A stretch of 64,000 bases of DNA, taken from positions 25,342 to 89,341 of the forward strand of contig MTCR01000102.1 in the NCBI GenBank assembly GCA_002212725.1, in the 5' to 3' direction. The notes under the pieces are model-generated. The model was not told where the DNA came from. It did not search any database and saw only the letters and a program-made list of their open reading frames with translations. Below are positions 52,036 to 61,391 of this stretch, piece by piece. The translations under genes and the position numbers were made by a program. This DNA comes from Sphingobacteriales bacterium TSM_CSM. GTDB lineage: Bacteria > Bacteroidota > Bacteroidia > Chitinophagales > UBA2359. Each line of letters starts with the position of its first letter. The stretch's first letter is position 1.

Positions 52036-52644
52036 CTATAACAGCATGGCGCCCGCCATACACAAAAAACCCAGCATATAACCATTGTACACCTCGCGGG
52101 GCTGATGCGCCTGCAATACCAAACGGGCAGTGCCTACCAGGCCGCCCAGCAAAACAACCAGCATTAATGCCCAGCTGATGTTGTATATGCTAATACCCGC
52201 AGTAAATAGCACCATTGCAAACATGCCGCCCATGCCAATGGCGTGTATGCTTATTTTTTCTATCATGATATTAATAATCATAGATAAAAAGAGGGCTATA
52301 GTGCAGCCCATCATCATGCTTGCGGTAATATGCGGCGTTTGGGCTTTGTACAGCACGGTGTAAGTCCACATAAACATAAAGGCCATGGGTATAAATACCA
52401 AAATGCGCTGTTTGCGGTCGGCAATATTATAGTTGTCTATAAAACCCAGTTTTTTCATTAAGAAAACAATAAAAAGCGGGTACAGCAGGGTATAAAACAC
52501 AATGGTTCTTATAACAAACACAGCCTGTGCAGAGGTAATATACCCGAAAATATTGGGCAAAGCCCATACCATAAAAAGAGCTGTATAACTGGGTATAAAA
52601 ATAGGGTGCAACAACAGCGAAATAACTTTGGCCAGGTTTTTCAT
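52036..52644 (-). CDS. PAP2-like integral membrane protein
   Basis: 202 residues, six hydrophobic helices. The second half carries a PAP2-type remnant: KISIHAIGMGG in place of the PSGH motif and GTARLVLQAHQPREVYNGYMLG in place of R-x5-H-x3-D. The catalytic His pair appears present but the final Asp is Glu, so phosphatase activity is uncertain. Related Bacteroidota proteins are annotated as PAP2 superfamily. It lies 18 nt after rpoN and is probably cotranscribed; the link to sigma-54 is likely chance. A lipid phosphatase or undecaprenyl-phosphate role is possible. Confidence 0.7.
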   Translation of the reverse strand: MKNLAKVISLLLHPIFIPSYTALFMVWALPNIFGYITSAQAVFVIRTIVFYTLLYPLFIVFLMKKLGFIDNYNIADRKQRILVFIPMAFMFMWTYTVLYKAQTPHITASMMMGCTIALFLSMIINIMIEKISIHAIGMGGMFAMVLFTAGISIYNISWALMLVVLLGGLVGTARLVLQAHQPREVYNGYMLGFLCMAGAMLL

Positions 52645-52662
52645 AAGGGTTAAAACAGAGTT

Positions 52663-54153
52663 TTACAATTGTTTACGCAACCTTGCCACCGGAATGTCTA
52701 ATTGTTCGCGGTATTTGGCAACGGTGCGGCGGGCAATGTTGTAGCCGCGGTTAACCAGTTCTTCGGTGAGTTTTTGGTCAGAAAGGGGTCGTTTTTTGCT
52801 TTCGTTGCCAATAAGGTCGGTTAATATTCTTTTTACTTCGCGGGTAGAAACTTCCTCGCCGCTATCGGTTTGCAGCGCTTCAGAGAAAAACGATTTCAGT
52901 TTAAAAGTTCCAAATTCGGTTTGCACAAATTTGCTGTTTGATACGCGCGAAACGGTAGAAATATCCAGCCCGGTAATATCGGCCACGTCTTTCAAAATCA
53001 TGGGGCGCAGTTGCATTTCGTCGCCGGTTACAAAATAGTCATGCTGATAGGTTAAAATGGCTTCCATGGTTTTAAGCATGGTAGATTGCCTTTGTCTTAT
53101 GGCATCAATAAACCATTTTGCGGCATCTATTTTTTGTTTTATAAATAAAATGGCTTCGCGCTGCCGGGGGTCTTTCTTTTTAGCGCGGGCAAATTCGCGC
53201 AGCATATCGCGGTAGTTGTCGCTTACACGCAGTTCGGGGGTATTGCGTGAGTTGAGTTTAAGGGTAAGTTCATCGTTTTCGTTTATGACAATAAAGTCGG
53301 GTACAATATAAGTTTCGGGATTTGTTTTGCTGTTGCCCGATGTGTAGGCGTTTGCCGGTTTGGGGTTCAGTTTCCGTATTTCATCTACGGCACATTTCAG
53401 GTCGTCATCGGAAATATGCAGTTGTTTGCACAGTTTGTCGTAGTGTTTTTTCGAAAATTCCTCAAAATGGTTTTCGAGTATGGCAATGGACAACTGCACG
53501 GTGTTGTTTTCTTCGGGATTGCGGCGTTGCAACTGAATAATGAGGCACTCCTGCAGGTTTCGGGCAGCAACACCGGGGGGGTCAAATCCCTGCACTACCT
53601 CCAGTAATTCCTCCAGTTCTTCGGCACTAATTGACAGGTTTTGGGTAAAAACAAGGTCGTTGCTTATAGATTCGAGGCTGCGGCGCAGGTAGCCATCTTC
53701 ATCAATGCTGCCTATAATTTGGCTGGCAGCACTAAACTGACGGTCATCTAAACTTACCATCCCTAATTGTTCCATTAAATACTCATGAAAAGTGGTGGAA
53801 AAGGCAATAGGGAGGGTTTTAGGTTCATCGCTGCCGCCATAGTTGGGGTCTTGCAGTTTATAGGAAGCTATGCCGTCATCGCTGTCGGAGTAGCCGCTCA
53901 AGTCCACCTCATCAAACTCTTCGTCGTTTCTTTCATCTCCGCTGTCGGCGCCGGGTGCGCCATCGCCGTTTAACGAAACCTGGTAACTTTCTTCATCTTC
54001 AAAGCGCACTTCTTCTAAGGCGGGGTTTTCCTCCAGTTCTTCCTTAATGCGCTGATCCAGCAATACAGTGGGTAACTGCAGCAGTTTCATGTGCTGAATA
54101 TGCTGGGGCGATAATTTCTGAGATTGCTTTTGGGCTAAACGCTGTTTTAACAT
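52663..54153 (-). CDS. rpoN: RNA polymerase sigma-54 factor
   Basis: 496-residue sigma-54 that directs RNA polymerase to -24/-12 promoters and needs an AAA+ activator. Region I is the Gln-rich start (QRLAQKQSQKLSPQHIQHMKLLQLP), region II an acidic stretch (about 45-100), region III the core-binding and DNA-binding domain. The RpoN box near the C-terminus reads ARRTVAKYREQLDIPVARLRK, intact. The helix-turn-helix with VADITGLDISTVSRVSNSK is also intact. The sigma-54 acidic region is long for the family. No enhancer-binding activator gene is in the window. A TACTTTTG -7 element is at 54221-54228. Confidence 0.95.
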   Translation of the reverse strand: MLKQRLAQKQSQKLSPQHIQHMKLLQLPTVLLDQRIKEELEENPALEEVRFEDEESYQVSLNGDGAPGADSGDERNDEEFDEVDLSGYSDSDDGIASYKLQDPNYGGSDEPKTLPIAFSTTFHEYLMEQLGMVSLDDRQFSAASQIIGSIDEDGYLRRSLESISNDLVFTQNLSISAEELEELLEVVQGFDPPGVAARNLQECLIIQLQRRNPEENNTVQLSIAILENHFEEFSKKHYDKLCKQLHISDDDLKCAVDEIRKLNPKPANAYTSGNSKTNPETYIVPDFIVINENDELTLKLNSRNTPELRVSDNYRDMLREFARAKKKDPRQREAILFIKQKIDAAKWFIDAIRQRQSTMLKTMEAILTYQHDYFVTGDEMQLRPMILKDVADITGLDISTVSRVSNSKFVQTEFGTFKLKSFFSEALQTDSGEEVSTREVKRILTDLIGNESKKRPLSDQKLTEELVNRGYNIARRTVAKYREQLDIPVARLRKQL

Positions 54154-54220
54154 GGCGGTTTAATTGCTGTGGCAGGTGCGCCCGATAACCAACGCCCTGC
54201 TTGTTTTTGTATCTTACAAA

Positions 54221-54228
54221 CAAAAGTA
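54221..54228 (-). promoter_or_regulatory. -7 element of rpoN
   Basis: On the minus strand TACTTTTG, exact TAnnTTTG, 67 nt upstream of the rpoN ATG. The -33 element is not evident. Confidence 0.45.
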
Positions 54229-54540
54229 CCATTTTTACAGTAATTTTTAAAAAAAAGTTTTAAACTAAGGAGCCTCCATCGCAAATTTTTTAAACATTAA
54301 TGTATAATAATTTCAAAATAAGCAACTTGTAAAAAAGTGGTTTGCTTAGCTAAATTTGTGCCAAATATTAACCCAACCTTGCCCTCTGCACAGGTTTTAC
54401 CCTTCGGGTTCCTCTGCAAAGCCGCCCCAATGCTGCCCGCAAAATTGAACTTTATTTACCCGAATTGGGTTATAACCGCCAACAAACGGCAACGGCTCAT
54501 GAAAAATTAACGCCTGAACCGGCTATACCATGGTATATGC

Positions 54541-54571
54541 TTGAAACTATGTGTATAAACATGTACCTTTG
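54541..54571 (+). promoter_or_regulatory. full promoter of asnS
   Basis: TTG at 54541-54543, a 20-nt spacer and TACCTTTG followed by CA at 54564-54571, fitting the Bacteroidota -33/-7 pattern. The ATG is 33 nt past the -7 element, which excludes the upstream in-frame start. Confidence 0.65.
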
Positions 54572-54604
54572 CACTCTTTTACCAATAAACCCCCATATAG
54601 CGCC

Positions 54605-56125
54605 ATGTTGCAGATACAAGACATAGCAAAACACGAAGGACAAACAGTAACCCTGAACGGGTGGGTAGAAAGCAAGCGCACCGGCGGAAAAGTAGCCTTT
54701 GTAACCCTGCGCGATGGTTCGGGCTTTGTAGAGTGTATTTTCAGCCTTGATACCGTGGGCGAAGAAACACTTGAAAACGCCAAACGCCTTACCCAGGAAA
54801 GTTCTGTGCAAATAACCGGTAAAGTGGTATTGAACGAAAAACAGGAATTTGGCACCGAAATACATGCCACCGGCATTCATGTTTTCCAACTTGCCGCCGA
54901 ATACCCCATATCCCGAAAAGAACACGGGGTAGATTTTTTAATGAACAACCGCCACCTTTGGCTGCGCAGCCGCCGGCAATGGGCTGTGCTGCGCATAAGA
55001 AACCGCGTAAAATTTGCCATACACCAGTTTTTTCAGGAAAACGGCTTTGTACAAACCGATGCACCACTGCTTACCGGCAACGCCTGCGAAGGAACCACCA
55101 CCCTGTTTGAAACCGAATATTATGAAAAAGACGTGGCGTACCTCTCGCAATCGGGGCAGTTATATGCCGAAGCAATAGCTATGGCTTTGGGCAAAGTTTA
55201 CACCTTCGGGCCAACTTTCCGCGCCGAGCGGTCTTCTACCCCGCGCCATTTATCGGAGTTTTGGATGATTGAACCCGAAATGGCGTTTTATGACCTTGAA
55301 ATGGACATGGAACTCATTGAGGCTTTTGTAAAATATATTGTAAACGCCGTTTACGCCGATTGTAAAACCGAACTGAACATTCTGGAGCGCGATACCACCC
55401 TGTTTGAAAACATTAACAAACCGTTTCCGCGCGTTACTTACTCCGATGCGGTAAAAATTATACAGGGCAAAATGAACTGGAACGGGCGCAATGCCATTGA
55501 TACCCTGCGCACCCAATTAGCAAAAGTAGAAGCCGACCTGCAAGCCAAAAATGCCGAAATTGCCGAAACCGAAGACCTGTTGACTAAAGGCGGCGTAAGC
55601 AAAGGACAGGCCAACTACTACCAAAGTAAAATTGACCGGCTCAAAGGCGAAGCCCGGAAACTGGAAGATAAATCGAAAGAAATTCCCGAATGGATTGATG
55701 CTTCCCTCAATTTTCCCGATGGCGAAGACTTTGGCTCGCCGCAGGAAAAAGCGCTTACCAGCTTGTTTGATACGCCGGTTATGGTGTATAAGTGGCCACG
55801 TGCCATAAAAGCTTTTTACATGAAACGCTATGAAGACGACCCCGAATTTGTAAAAGGCGTTGACCTGCTTGCCCCCGAAGGTTTTGGCGAAATTGTGGGC
55901 GGTTCTGAGCGTGAAACCGACCTGCAAACCTTAGTTGATGCCATTAACCACCACAACCTGCCTATGGAAGCCTTTGAATGGTACTTAGACCTGCGCCGCT
56001 TCGGCTCGGTGCCTCATGCCGGTTTTGGCCTTGGTTTTGAACGGGTGGTTATGTGGCTTACCGGTGTATCGCACATTCGAGAAACCATACCGTTTCCTCG
56101 CTATTACGGCAGGCTGTTTCCATAG
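54605..56125 (+). CDS. asnS: asparaginyl-tRNA synthetase with coiled-coil insert
   Basis: 506-residue class II synthetase charging tRNA-Asn. N-terminal OB-fold (about 8-98), then catalytic domain with FGPTFRAERS (about 201-210), HLSEFWMIEPEMAF, and motif 3 GFGLGFERVVMWLTG (473-487). The NRHLWLRSRRQ and ACEGTTTLFE blocks fit the AsnRS branch seen in Thermus and archaea. Between the two halves, residues about 293-372 (nt 55481-55720) form an inserted segment with long Lys/Glu/Ala-rich helices (TQLAKVEADLQAKNAEIAE, SKIDRLKGEARKLEDK), likely an antiparallel coiled coil. The ATG at 54605 is set by the promoter and by the start of the OB-fold. Confidence 0.93.
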   Translation: MLQIQDIAKHEGQTVTLNGWVESKRTGGKVAFVTLRDGSGFVECIFSLDTVGEETLENAKRLTQESSVQITGKVVLNEKQEFGTEIHATGIHVFQLAAEYPISRKEHGVDFLMNNRHLWLRSRRQWAVLRIRNRVKFAIHQFFQENGFVQTDAPLLTGNACEGTTTLFETEYYEKDVAYLSQSGQLYAEAIAMALGKVYTFGPTFRAERSSTPRHLSEFWMIEPEMAFYDLEMDMELIEAFVKYIVNAVYADCKTELNILERDTTLFENINKPFPRVTYSDAVKIIQGKMNWNGRNAIDTLRTQLAKVEADLQAKNAEIAETEDLLTKGGVSKGQANYYQSKIDRLKGEARKLEDKSKEIPEWIDASLNFPDGEDFGSPQEKALTSLFDTPVMVYKWPRAIKAFYMKRYEDDPEFVKGVDLLAPEGFGEIVGGSERETDLQTLVDAINHHNLPMEAFEWYLDLRRFGSVPHAGFGLGFERVVMWLTGVSHIRETIPFPRYYGRLFP

Positions 56126-56202
56126 TGCTTGCTGGGGGAGAATTGCCTTGCATCTGTTTACCGCAACCGGGCAACACATTAACAATTTTATGCTATAAAA
56201 CA

Positions 56203-56266
56203 AAACCGGAACAACACCCCTGTTGTGTTGCCTTTCAGGCAGGTGCAGGGTATGTTGTTCCGGTTT
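56203..56266. terminator. bidirectional terminator, nested stem
   Basis: Perfect 14-bp outer stem: AAACCGGAACAACA (56203-56216) with TGTTGTTCCGGTTT (56253-56266). Inside lie CCCTG/CAGGG (56218-56222, 56246-56250) and GCCT/AGGC. It separates asnS (+) from the EF-G paralogue (-). Confidence 0.85.
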
Positions 56267-56285
56267 ATATTTCGGGTGTGCCGGG

Positions 56286-58418
56286 TTAAGACGCCTCCTG
56301 CACTTCTTTCTGGTGTTTTTCTATAAGTTGCTGTTGTATATCGGCCGGTGCCGGGGCATACTCGGCAAAGGTTTGGGTGTGTTTGGCGCGCCCTTGGGTA
56401 AGCGAGCGCAACGTAGAAGAATATTTGTACAATTCCATAAGCGGCACCCGCGCTTTCACCTTTTGGTAATGACCTTCGGCCTCAATGCCCATAATTATGG
56501 CGCGGCGGGTTTGCAGGTCGCCCATTACGTCGCCCATAGCATCTTCGGCAACCAATACTTCCACATCGTAAATAGGTTCCAGAATTTGCGGGCTTGCATC
56601 CTGAAACGCCTGTTTAAAGGCCATGGTGCTGGCAATTTTAAAGGCCATATCGTTAGAGTCAACGGGGTGCATTTTACCATCATACACACTCACGCTTACA
56701 TCGCGCACATAAGAGCCGGTAAGAGGTCCGTCCACCATTTTATCCATAATACCTTTTAAAATGGCACTCATAAATTTGGCATCTATGGCGCCGCCCACAA
56801 TGCAGTTGTTAAACACCAATTTGCCGCCCCATTCCAGGGGTATTTCTTCGTGGCTGCGCACCGACATGCCTTCGGGAGTGGATAAACCGTCGTAGTAGGG
56901 TTCTACCAGCATGTGTACCTCGCCAAACTGGCCTGCGCCGCCGCTTTGTTTTTTGTGGCGGTAATTGGAGCGCACCGGTTTTCGTATGGTTTCGCGGAAG
57001 GGGATTTTGGGTTCAAAATAGTCAAATTTAATTTTGTACTGGTTTTCGGCTTTCCATTTAGCTACTGCCAGGTGCAGTTCGCCTTGTCCGCTGAGCAGTA
57101 TTTGCCCCAGTTCTTTAGAGTGTTCTACAATAAGGGTAGGGTCTTCGGCGTGCAGGGCGTGCAGGGCGTGGCTTAGTTTTTCTACATCGGCTTTGTTGTC
57201 AATGCTTACGGCCACGGTAATGCGGGGCGCCGGAAACTTAATGGGTACAATATGGTAGGGGTGTCCTTTTTCAAACAGGGTGCTGTTGGTAGCGGTGTTT
57301 TTCAGTTTTACGGTTGCGCCAATATCGCCGGCTTTCAGTGAGTTTACCTGCTCGCGGTTGCGCCCGTTCATGATAAAGAGCTGGTTAAGGCGTTCGGTAT
57401 TTTCATTCAGTGAATTTACGAGGTCCATGCCTGTTTTTACCTCGCCCGAATATACTTTAAAGAACGACATATCGCCCAAATGCGGTTCCGATATGGTTTT
57501 GAACACAAAGAGGCAAACCGGCCCGTCGGGGTTGCATTGCAGGGTTTTACCGCTTTGGCGCTGTACGGGGGGCACATCTAAGGCAGAGGGGGCAATATCG
57601 TGTATAAAACCCAAAATACGGCCGGTTCCCATATCGGCTTTGGCAGAGCAGCAGAACACCGGAAAAATATCGTGGTTTATCATGGAGTGTTTCATCCCTT
57701 TTGCCATTTCTTCTTCGTCGAGGGTGCCTTTTTCAAAGTACAGTTCCATCAACCCTTCATCGTTTACGGCAATAGCCTCAATAAGGGCGTTGTGCATTTC
57801 ATCGGCTTTGGCTTTTTCACTGTCGGGTATAGGCAGTTTTTCGGGTTTTCCTCCCTGTGGCGGAAACTTGTACATCACCATTTTCAACACGTCAATAATG
57901 GCATTGAAACCTGTACCCTGGTTATAGGGATATTGCACGGCAATTACTTTTTCGCCAAAACGCTGCCTTGCTTGTTCAAGGGTTCGGTCGAAATCAGATT
58001 TTTCGTGGTCCATCTGGTTAATGGCAAAAATCATGGGTGCCTGAAATGCTTCGGTATATTCCCAAATGAGTTCGGTACCCACTTCAACACCGTTTTGCGC
58101 GTTCAGTACCATAATGGCGGTATCTGCCACGCGCAAGGAGGCAATTATTTCACCCACAAAATCGTCAAAGCCGGGGGTGTCAATGAGGTTGATTTTGTTG
58201 TCTTTCCACTGCAAATGTAATAACTTGCTGAAAATGCTGTTACCGCGTTGTTTTTCAATTTCGTGGTAGTCCGACACGGTATTTCCCTCTTCTACACTGC
58301 CCCGGCGGGTTACGATGCCGGCTTCGTACAGCATGGCTTCTACCATAGTGGTTTTACCGCAACCTGCATGGCCTAAAACCGCTACGTTTTTAATCTTATT
58401 GGAATCGAATGGCTTCAT
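56286..58418 (-). CDS. EF-G paralogue lacking catalytic His (EF-G2-like)
   Basis: 710-residue translation factor of the EF-G family, a second copy type known as EF-G2 in Bacteroides. G domain: G1 GHAGCGKT (16-23), G3 DTPGF with Phe84 where canonical EF-G has His, G4 NQMD (134-137) instead of NKMD. The QRGNSI segment of switch I also differs from RGITI. Domains II to V follow, including the domain IV loop with the HKKQSGGAGQFGEV block. In Bacteroides thetaiotaomicron the paralogue supports translocation without GTP hydrolysis during carbon limitation and is needed for gut fitness (known of the homologue). The same is a reasonable inference here. It is a lone gene; a canonical fusA must be elsewhere. 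Confidence 0.9.
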   Translation of the reverse strand: MKPFDSNKIKNVAVLGHAGCGKTTMVEAMLYEAGIVTRRGSVEEGNTVSDYHEIEKQRGNSIFSKLLHLQWKDNKINLIDTPGFDDFVGEIIASLRVADTAIMVLNAQNGVEVGTELIWEYTEAFQAPMIFAINQMDHEKSDFDRTLEQARQRFGEKVIAVQYPYNQGTGFNAIIDVLKMVMYKFPPQGGKPEKLPIPDSEKAKADEMHNALIEAIAVNDEGLMELYFEKGTLDEEEMAKGMKHSMINHDIFPVFCCSAKADMGTGRILGFIHDIAPSALDVPPVQRQSGKTLQCNPDGPVCLFVFKTISEPHLGDMSFFKVYSGEVKTGMDLVNSLNENTERLNQLFIMNGRNREQVNSLKAGDIGATVKLKNTATNSTLFEKGHPYHIVPIKFPAPRITVAVSIDNKADVEKLSHALHALHAEDPTLIVEHSKELGQILLSGQGELHLAVAKWKAENQYKIKFDYFEPKIPFRETIRKPVRSNYRHKKQSGGAGQFGEVHMLVEPYYDGLSTPEGMSVRSHEEIPLEWGGKLVFNNCIVGGAIDAKFMSAILKGIMDKMVDGPLTGSYVRDVSVSVYDGKMHPVDSNDMAFKIASTMAFKQAFQDASPQILEPIYDVEVLVAEDAMGDVMGDLQTRRAIIMGIEAEGHYQKVKARVPLMELYKYSSTLRSLTQGRAKHTQTFAEYAPAPADIQQQLIEKHQKEVQEAS

Positions 58419-58601
58419 AGATATGCATTTTGTTAATCAAACATTAAATAGGGCTTGCAATTTAGCCATATTTTTGTAGTGGCATAAAGAAAAACCGAAA
58501 AAAAGTTACAACAGGCATTTTTGCCCTTGCCGGCAAGCCCTAAATACCGGTCTTTGTGCCGGTTGGCATATTAAATTTGTATGCTCAGGTTGGTTTTTGG
58601 T

Positions 58602-59297
58602 TTATTTTGCCCTGAATTTATACCCTATTCCTTTAAGGGTTTTAATATAGCCCTTGCCTAATTTTTCGCGCAGTTTGCGTATATGTACATCAATGGTACG
58701 GTCGTTTACAATTACATCGGTTCCCCATACTTTGTTCAGTATTTCTTCGCGGGTAAACACGCGGCCGGGTTTTGAAGCCAGCAGGTACAACAGGGCAAAC
58801 TCCTTGCGCGGCAGTTCTATGGGGTGGCCGTTCATTTTAAGGGTGTAGGTATTTTTGTCAATTACCAAATCGGCAATGGCAATCATGTTTTCTTCATCTT
58901 CGGGAATTTCTGTTTTATGAAACCGGCGCAGGAGCGATTTAATTTTGCTTATCAGCAGGCGCGGCCTGATGGGTTTGGTAATATAGTCATCGGCACCAAG
59001 GTCAAGGGCCATTACCTGGGTAAATTCTTCGCTTCGGGCGGTTAAAAATACAATGATGGTGTCTTTCATTTCGGGCATGGCTACCAGTTCGCGGCAGGCC
59101 TGCATACCGTCTAATTCGGGCATCATAATGTCCAAAATTATGAGTTGCGGCAGGTATTTTTTGGCCATGTCAATGGCCTTTTGCCCGTTTGGTGCAGTAA
59201 GCACGGTAAAACCCTCTTTTTGCAGGTTGTATTGCACAAATTCCAGCACATCGGGTTCGTCGTCGGCAATTAAAATGGTCATGTTTTTGGGTTCCAT
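58602..59297 (-). CDS. OmpR/PhoB-type response regulator
   Basis: 231-residue response regulator. The receiver domain (about 6-122) has the acidic pair Asp12-Asp13, the phosphorylated Asp56 (IILDIMMPE) and the Lys in YITKPIRP. The C-terminal winged-helix DNA-binding domain (about 140-231) contains NGHPIELPRKEFALLYLLASKPGRV and VNDRTIDVHIRKLREKLG, closest in layout to PhoB or OmpR regulators. No histidine kinase is adjacent, so its partner lies elsewhere. ATG codons at 59297 and five codons later are both possible. A TACCTTTG -7 element is 83 nt upstream. Confidence 0.92.
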   Translation of the reverse strand: MEPKNMTILIADDEPDVLEFVQYNLQKEGFTVLTAPNGQKAIDMAKKYLPQLIILDIMMPELDGMQACRELVAMPEMKDTIIVFLTARSEEFTQVMALDLGADDYITKPIRPRLLISKIKSLLRRFHKTEIPEDEENMIAIADLVIDKNTYTLKMNGHPIELPRKEFALLYLLASKPGRVFTREEILNKVWGTDVIVNDRTIDVHIRKLREKLGKGYIKTLKGIGYKFRAK

Positions 59298-59379
59298 ATT
59301 GTAAAATGTTGGTTTACCGGCAGTTACCCATTTTTGCGCTTAAAAACGGCCGCAACAGGCGGCCTCCTCTGTTTTGGGG

Positions 59380-59387
59380 CAAAGGTA
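59380..59387 (-). promoter_or_regulatory. -7 element of response-regulator gene
   Basis: On the minus strand TACCTTTG followed by CC, exact TAnnTTTG, 83 nt upstream of the ATG. No clear -33 TTG. Confidence 0.45.
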
Positions 59388-59495
59388 GCAGGTATAAAGT
59401 TACCGTTTACCCTACACTCCTTTACCGGAAACAATTTTTTATTTGTGCTTTTACTGCTTTTCTTTTGGCAGGTTAAAACCACCTGTTCTTTACTG

Positions 59496-61148
59496 TTACG
59501 ACAAATATTTGCCTACTATGGGCATACGGCGCCCCACACCAAAAGCCTTGGGCGATATGCGCAAAACAGGCGGTGTTTGGTGCCTTTTATATTCATTGGT
59601 ATTCACCAGTTTCAGGGTGCGGTCAACCAGTGCTTTGCTAAAACCCATGGCTACCAGTTCTTTGGGCCCCTGCCGTTTTTCTATGTATTGATACAATACC
59701 CGGTCAAGGTCGTCGTATTCGGGCAATGAGTCGCTGTCTTTCTGGTTGGGGCGCAATTCGGCAGAAGGGGCTTTGGTAAGAATGCTTTCGGGAATAATTT
59801 CGCCATTGCGGTTCAGGTAGTGGCAAAGTTCATACACCTCGGTTTTATACAAATCGCCAATAACCGATAAGCCTCCGCACATATCGCCGTACAAAGTACC
59901 ATAACCCACGGCGGCCTCGCTTTTGTTTGATGTGTTTAAAACAATATAGCCAAATTTATTTGACAGCGCCATGAGTATGTTGGCCCGTATGCGTGCCTGC
60001 AGGTTTTCTTCGGTTACGTCAAAAGGTTTGTTTTCAAAGAGGGGTTCAAGGGTTTGCAGGTAGCTGTCGTACATGGATTTTATAGGTATAATATCGTATG
60101 GGCAGCCCAGGTTGTCGGCCAACTGTATGGCATCCTCTACCGAGTGTCCGGTAGAAAACTGCGAGGGCATGAGAATTGCCCTTACATTGCTGCTGCCCAA
60201 TGCCTGTGCTGCCAGGGTAAGTACCAAAGCCGAGTCAACACCGCCCGAAAGCCCCAATATGGCTTTTTTAAAACCCAGTTTACCAAAATAATCTTTAATG
60301 CCTTCCAGCAGGGCACGGTGTATGAGCACGGTTTTGTCTTTGGGCTGTTCGCCGGCAGTTGCGGATTGTACTGCCTGGGGTACATTGTTGTTGGTAAGAA
60401 TATAAAAACGCAGAGTTTCTTCAAAATAGGGCAACTCATCTACCACATTGCCGTTGGCGTCCATTACCAGCGAACCGCCGTCGAAAATAAGTTCGGTTTG
60501 TGCGCCGGTGCAGTTGGCATAAAAAGCCGGCACTTTATAGCGCAACGCATTTGCCCGAAGGGTTTGTATGCGCTCCCGGGCGTGTCCGTTATGAAACGGT
60601 GAGGCCGAGAGGTTAATCATCACATCGGGGTTTTGGTTAACCAGTTCGTCCATGGGGCAAATGGTATATAAAGGATTTTCGTTGCCCACGTTCCAGATGT
60701 CTTCGCAAATGGTTATGGCAATGCGTTTGCCTTTATAGTATATGGTTTCAAAGGTTTTGGCGGGTTCAAAGTAGCGGTATTCGTCAAATATATCGTAAGT
60801 GGGCAGCAATGCCTTGTGCGCTACGTGCAACACCTCGCCGTTGGCTATAAAATAGGCCGAGTTAAACAGGTCTTTCCCCTCCGGTTCGGGGTTTACAGAC
60901 GGTGCGCCTACAATTACGGCAATACCGGCGCTTTCTTCTTGTATGCGTTCAATAACCTCGTGGCAGCGCCTTATAAAATCGGGAAACTCCAGAAAATCGC
61001 GCGGCGGGTATCCGCAAACCGACAATTCGCTAAATATCACCAAATCGGCCTGTTGGTGGCGCGCCTCGTGTATGGCGGCTTTAATTTTCTCAAAATTGGC
61101 TTCAAAGTTGCCAATATGGTAGTTTTGTTGGGCAATGGCAATTTTCAT
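59496..61148 (-). CDS. nadE: glutamine-dependent NAD+ synthetase
   Basis: 550-residue two-domain enzyme forming NAD+ from deamido-NAD+, ATP and glutamine. The N-terminal CN-hydrolase (glutaminase) domain, residues about 1-250, has the triad Glu in FSELSVCGYP, Lys in HKALLP and Cys in ITICEDIWNVG. The C-terminal synthetase domain begins near residue 275 with the P-loop LGLSGGVDSALV and includes NKSEAAVGYGTLYGD. Length and order are normal. A full promoter (TTTG at 61191-61194, 19-nt spacer, TACCTTTG at 61164-61171 on the minus strand) lies directly upstream, with a 5' leader of at most about 15 nt. Confidence 0.95.
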   Translation of the reverse strand: MKIAIAQQNYHIGNFEANFEKIKAAIHEARHQQADLVIFSELSVCGYPPRDFLEFPDFIRRCHEVIERIQEESAGIAVIVGAPSVNPEPEGKDLFNSAYFIANGEVLHVAHKALLPTYDIFDEYRYFEPAKTFETIYYKGKRIAITICEDIWNVGNENPLYTICPMDELVNQNPDVMINLSASPFHNGHARERIQTLRANALRYKVPAFYANCTGAQTELIFDGGSLVMDANGNVVDELPYFEETLRFYILTNNNVPQAVQSATAGEQPKDKTVLIHRALLEGIKDYFGKLGFKKAILGLSGGVDSALVLTLAAQALGSSNVRAILMPSQFSTGHSVEDAIQLADNLGCPYDIIPIKSMYDSYLQTLEPLFENKPFDVTEENLQARIRANILMALSNKFGYIVLNTSNKSEAAVGYGTLYGDMCGGLSVIGDLYKTEVYELCHYLNRNGEIIPESILTKAPSAELRPNQKDSDSLPEYDDLDRVLYQYIEKRQGPKELVAMGFSKALVDRTLKLVNTNEYKRHQTPPVLRISPKAFGVGRRMPIVGKYLS

Positions 61149-61163
61149 ACGATAAAGTTGTTA

Positions 61164-61194
61164 CAAAGGTACACTGAAAAATTAAAAGTACAAA
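61164..61194 (-). promoter_or_regulatory. full promoter of nadE
   Basis: Minus strand: TTTG (61194-61191), 19-nt spacer, TACCTTTG (61171-61164). The -7 element ends 15 nt before the ATG at 61148. This is the best match to the Bacteroidota consensus in the window. Confidence 0.7.
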
Positions 61195-61391
61195 CAGTTT
61201 TGTGTATTTTTTACACTTAGGTTGTTGTAAACAATACACTATTTGCCTGAAAATAGTTCACCTTTTCTGTAAAAAAGTTTTGTAAAAAACTTAGCCTTAT
61301 TTCCCGACGACATAAAATTGCATATTCCGGGGTGTGCTGACAAATTACGGTGGGGCGGTTAAATACGATAGCGGTTTGCCGGAACTATGTG

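Larger units (their letters stand above)
54154..54604. other. intergenic region between rpoN and asnS
   Basis: 451 nt. It carries a minus-strand -7 element for rpoN (54221-54228) and a plus-strand promoter for asnS (54541-54571). In the middle (about 54360-54480) a weak coding-like composition is present but no reading frame of use. Confidence 0.5.
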
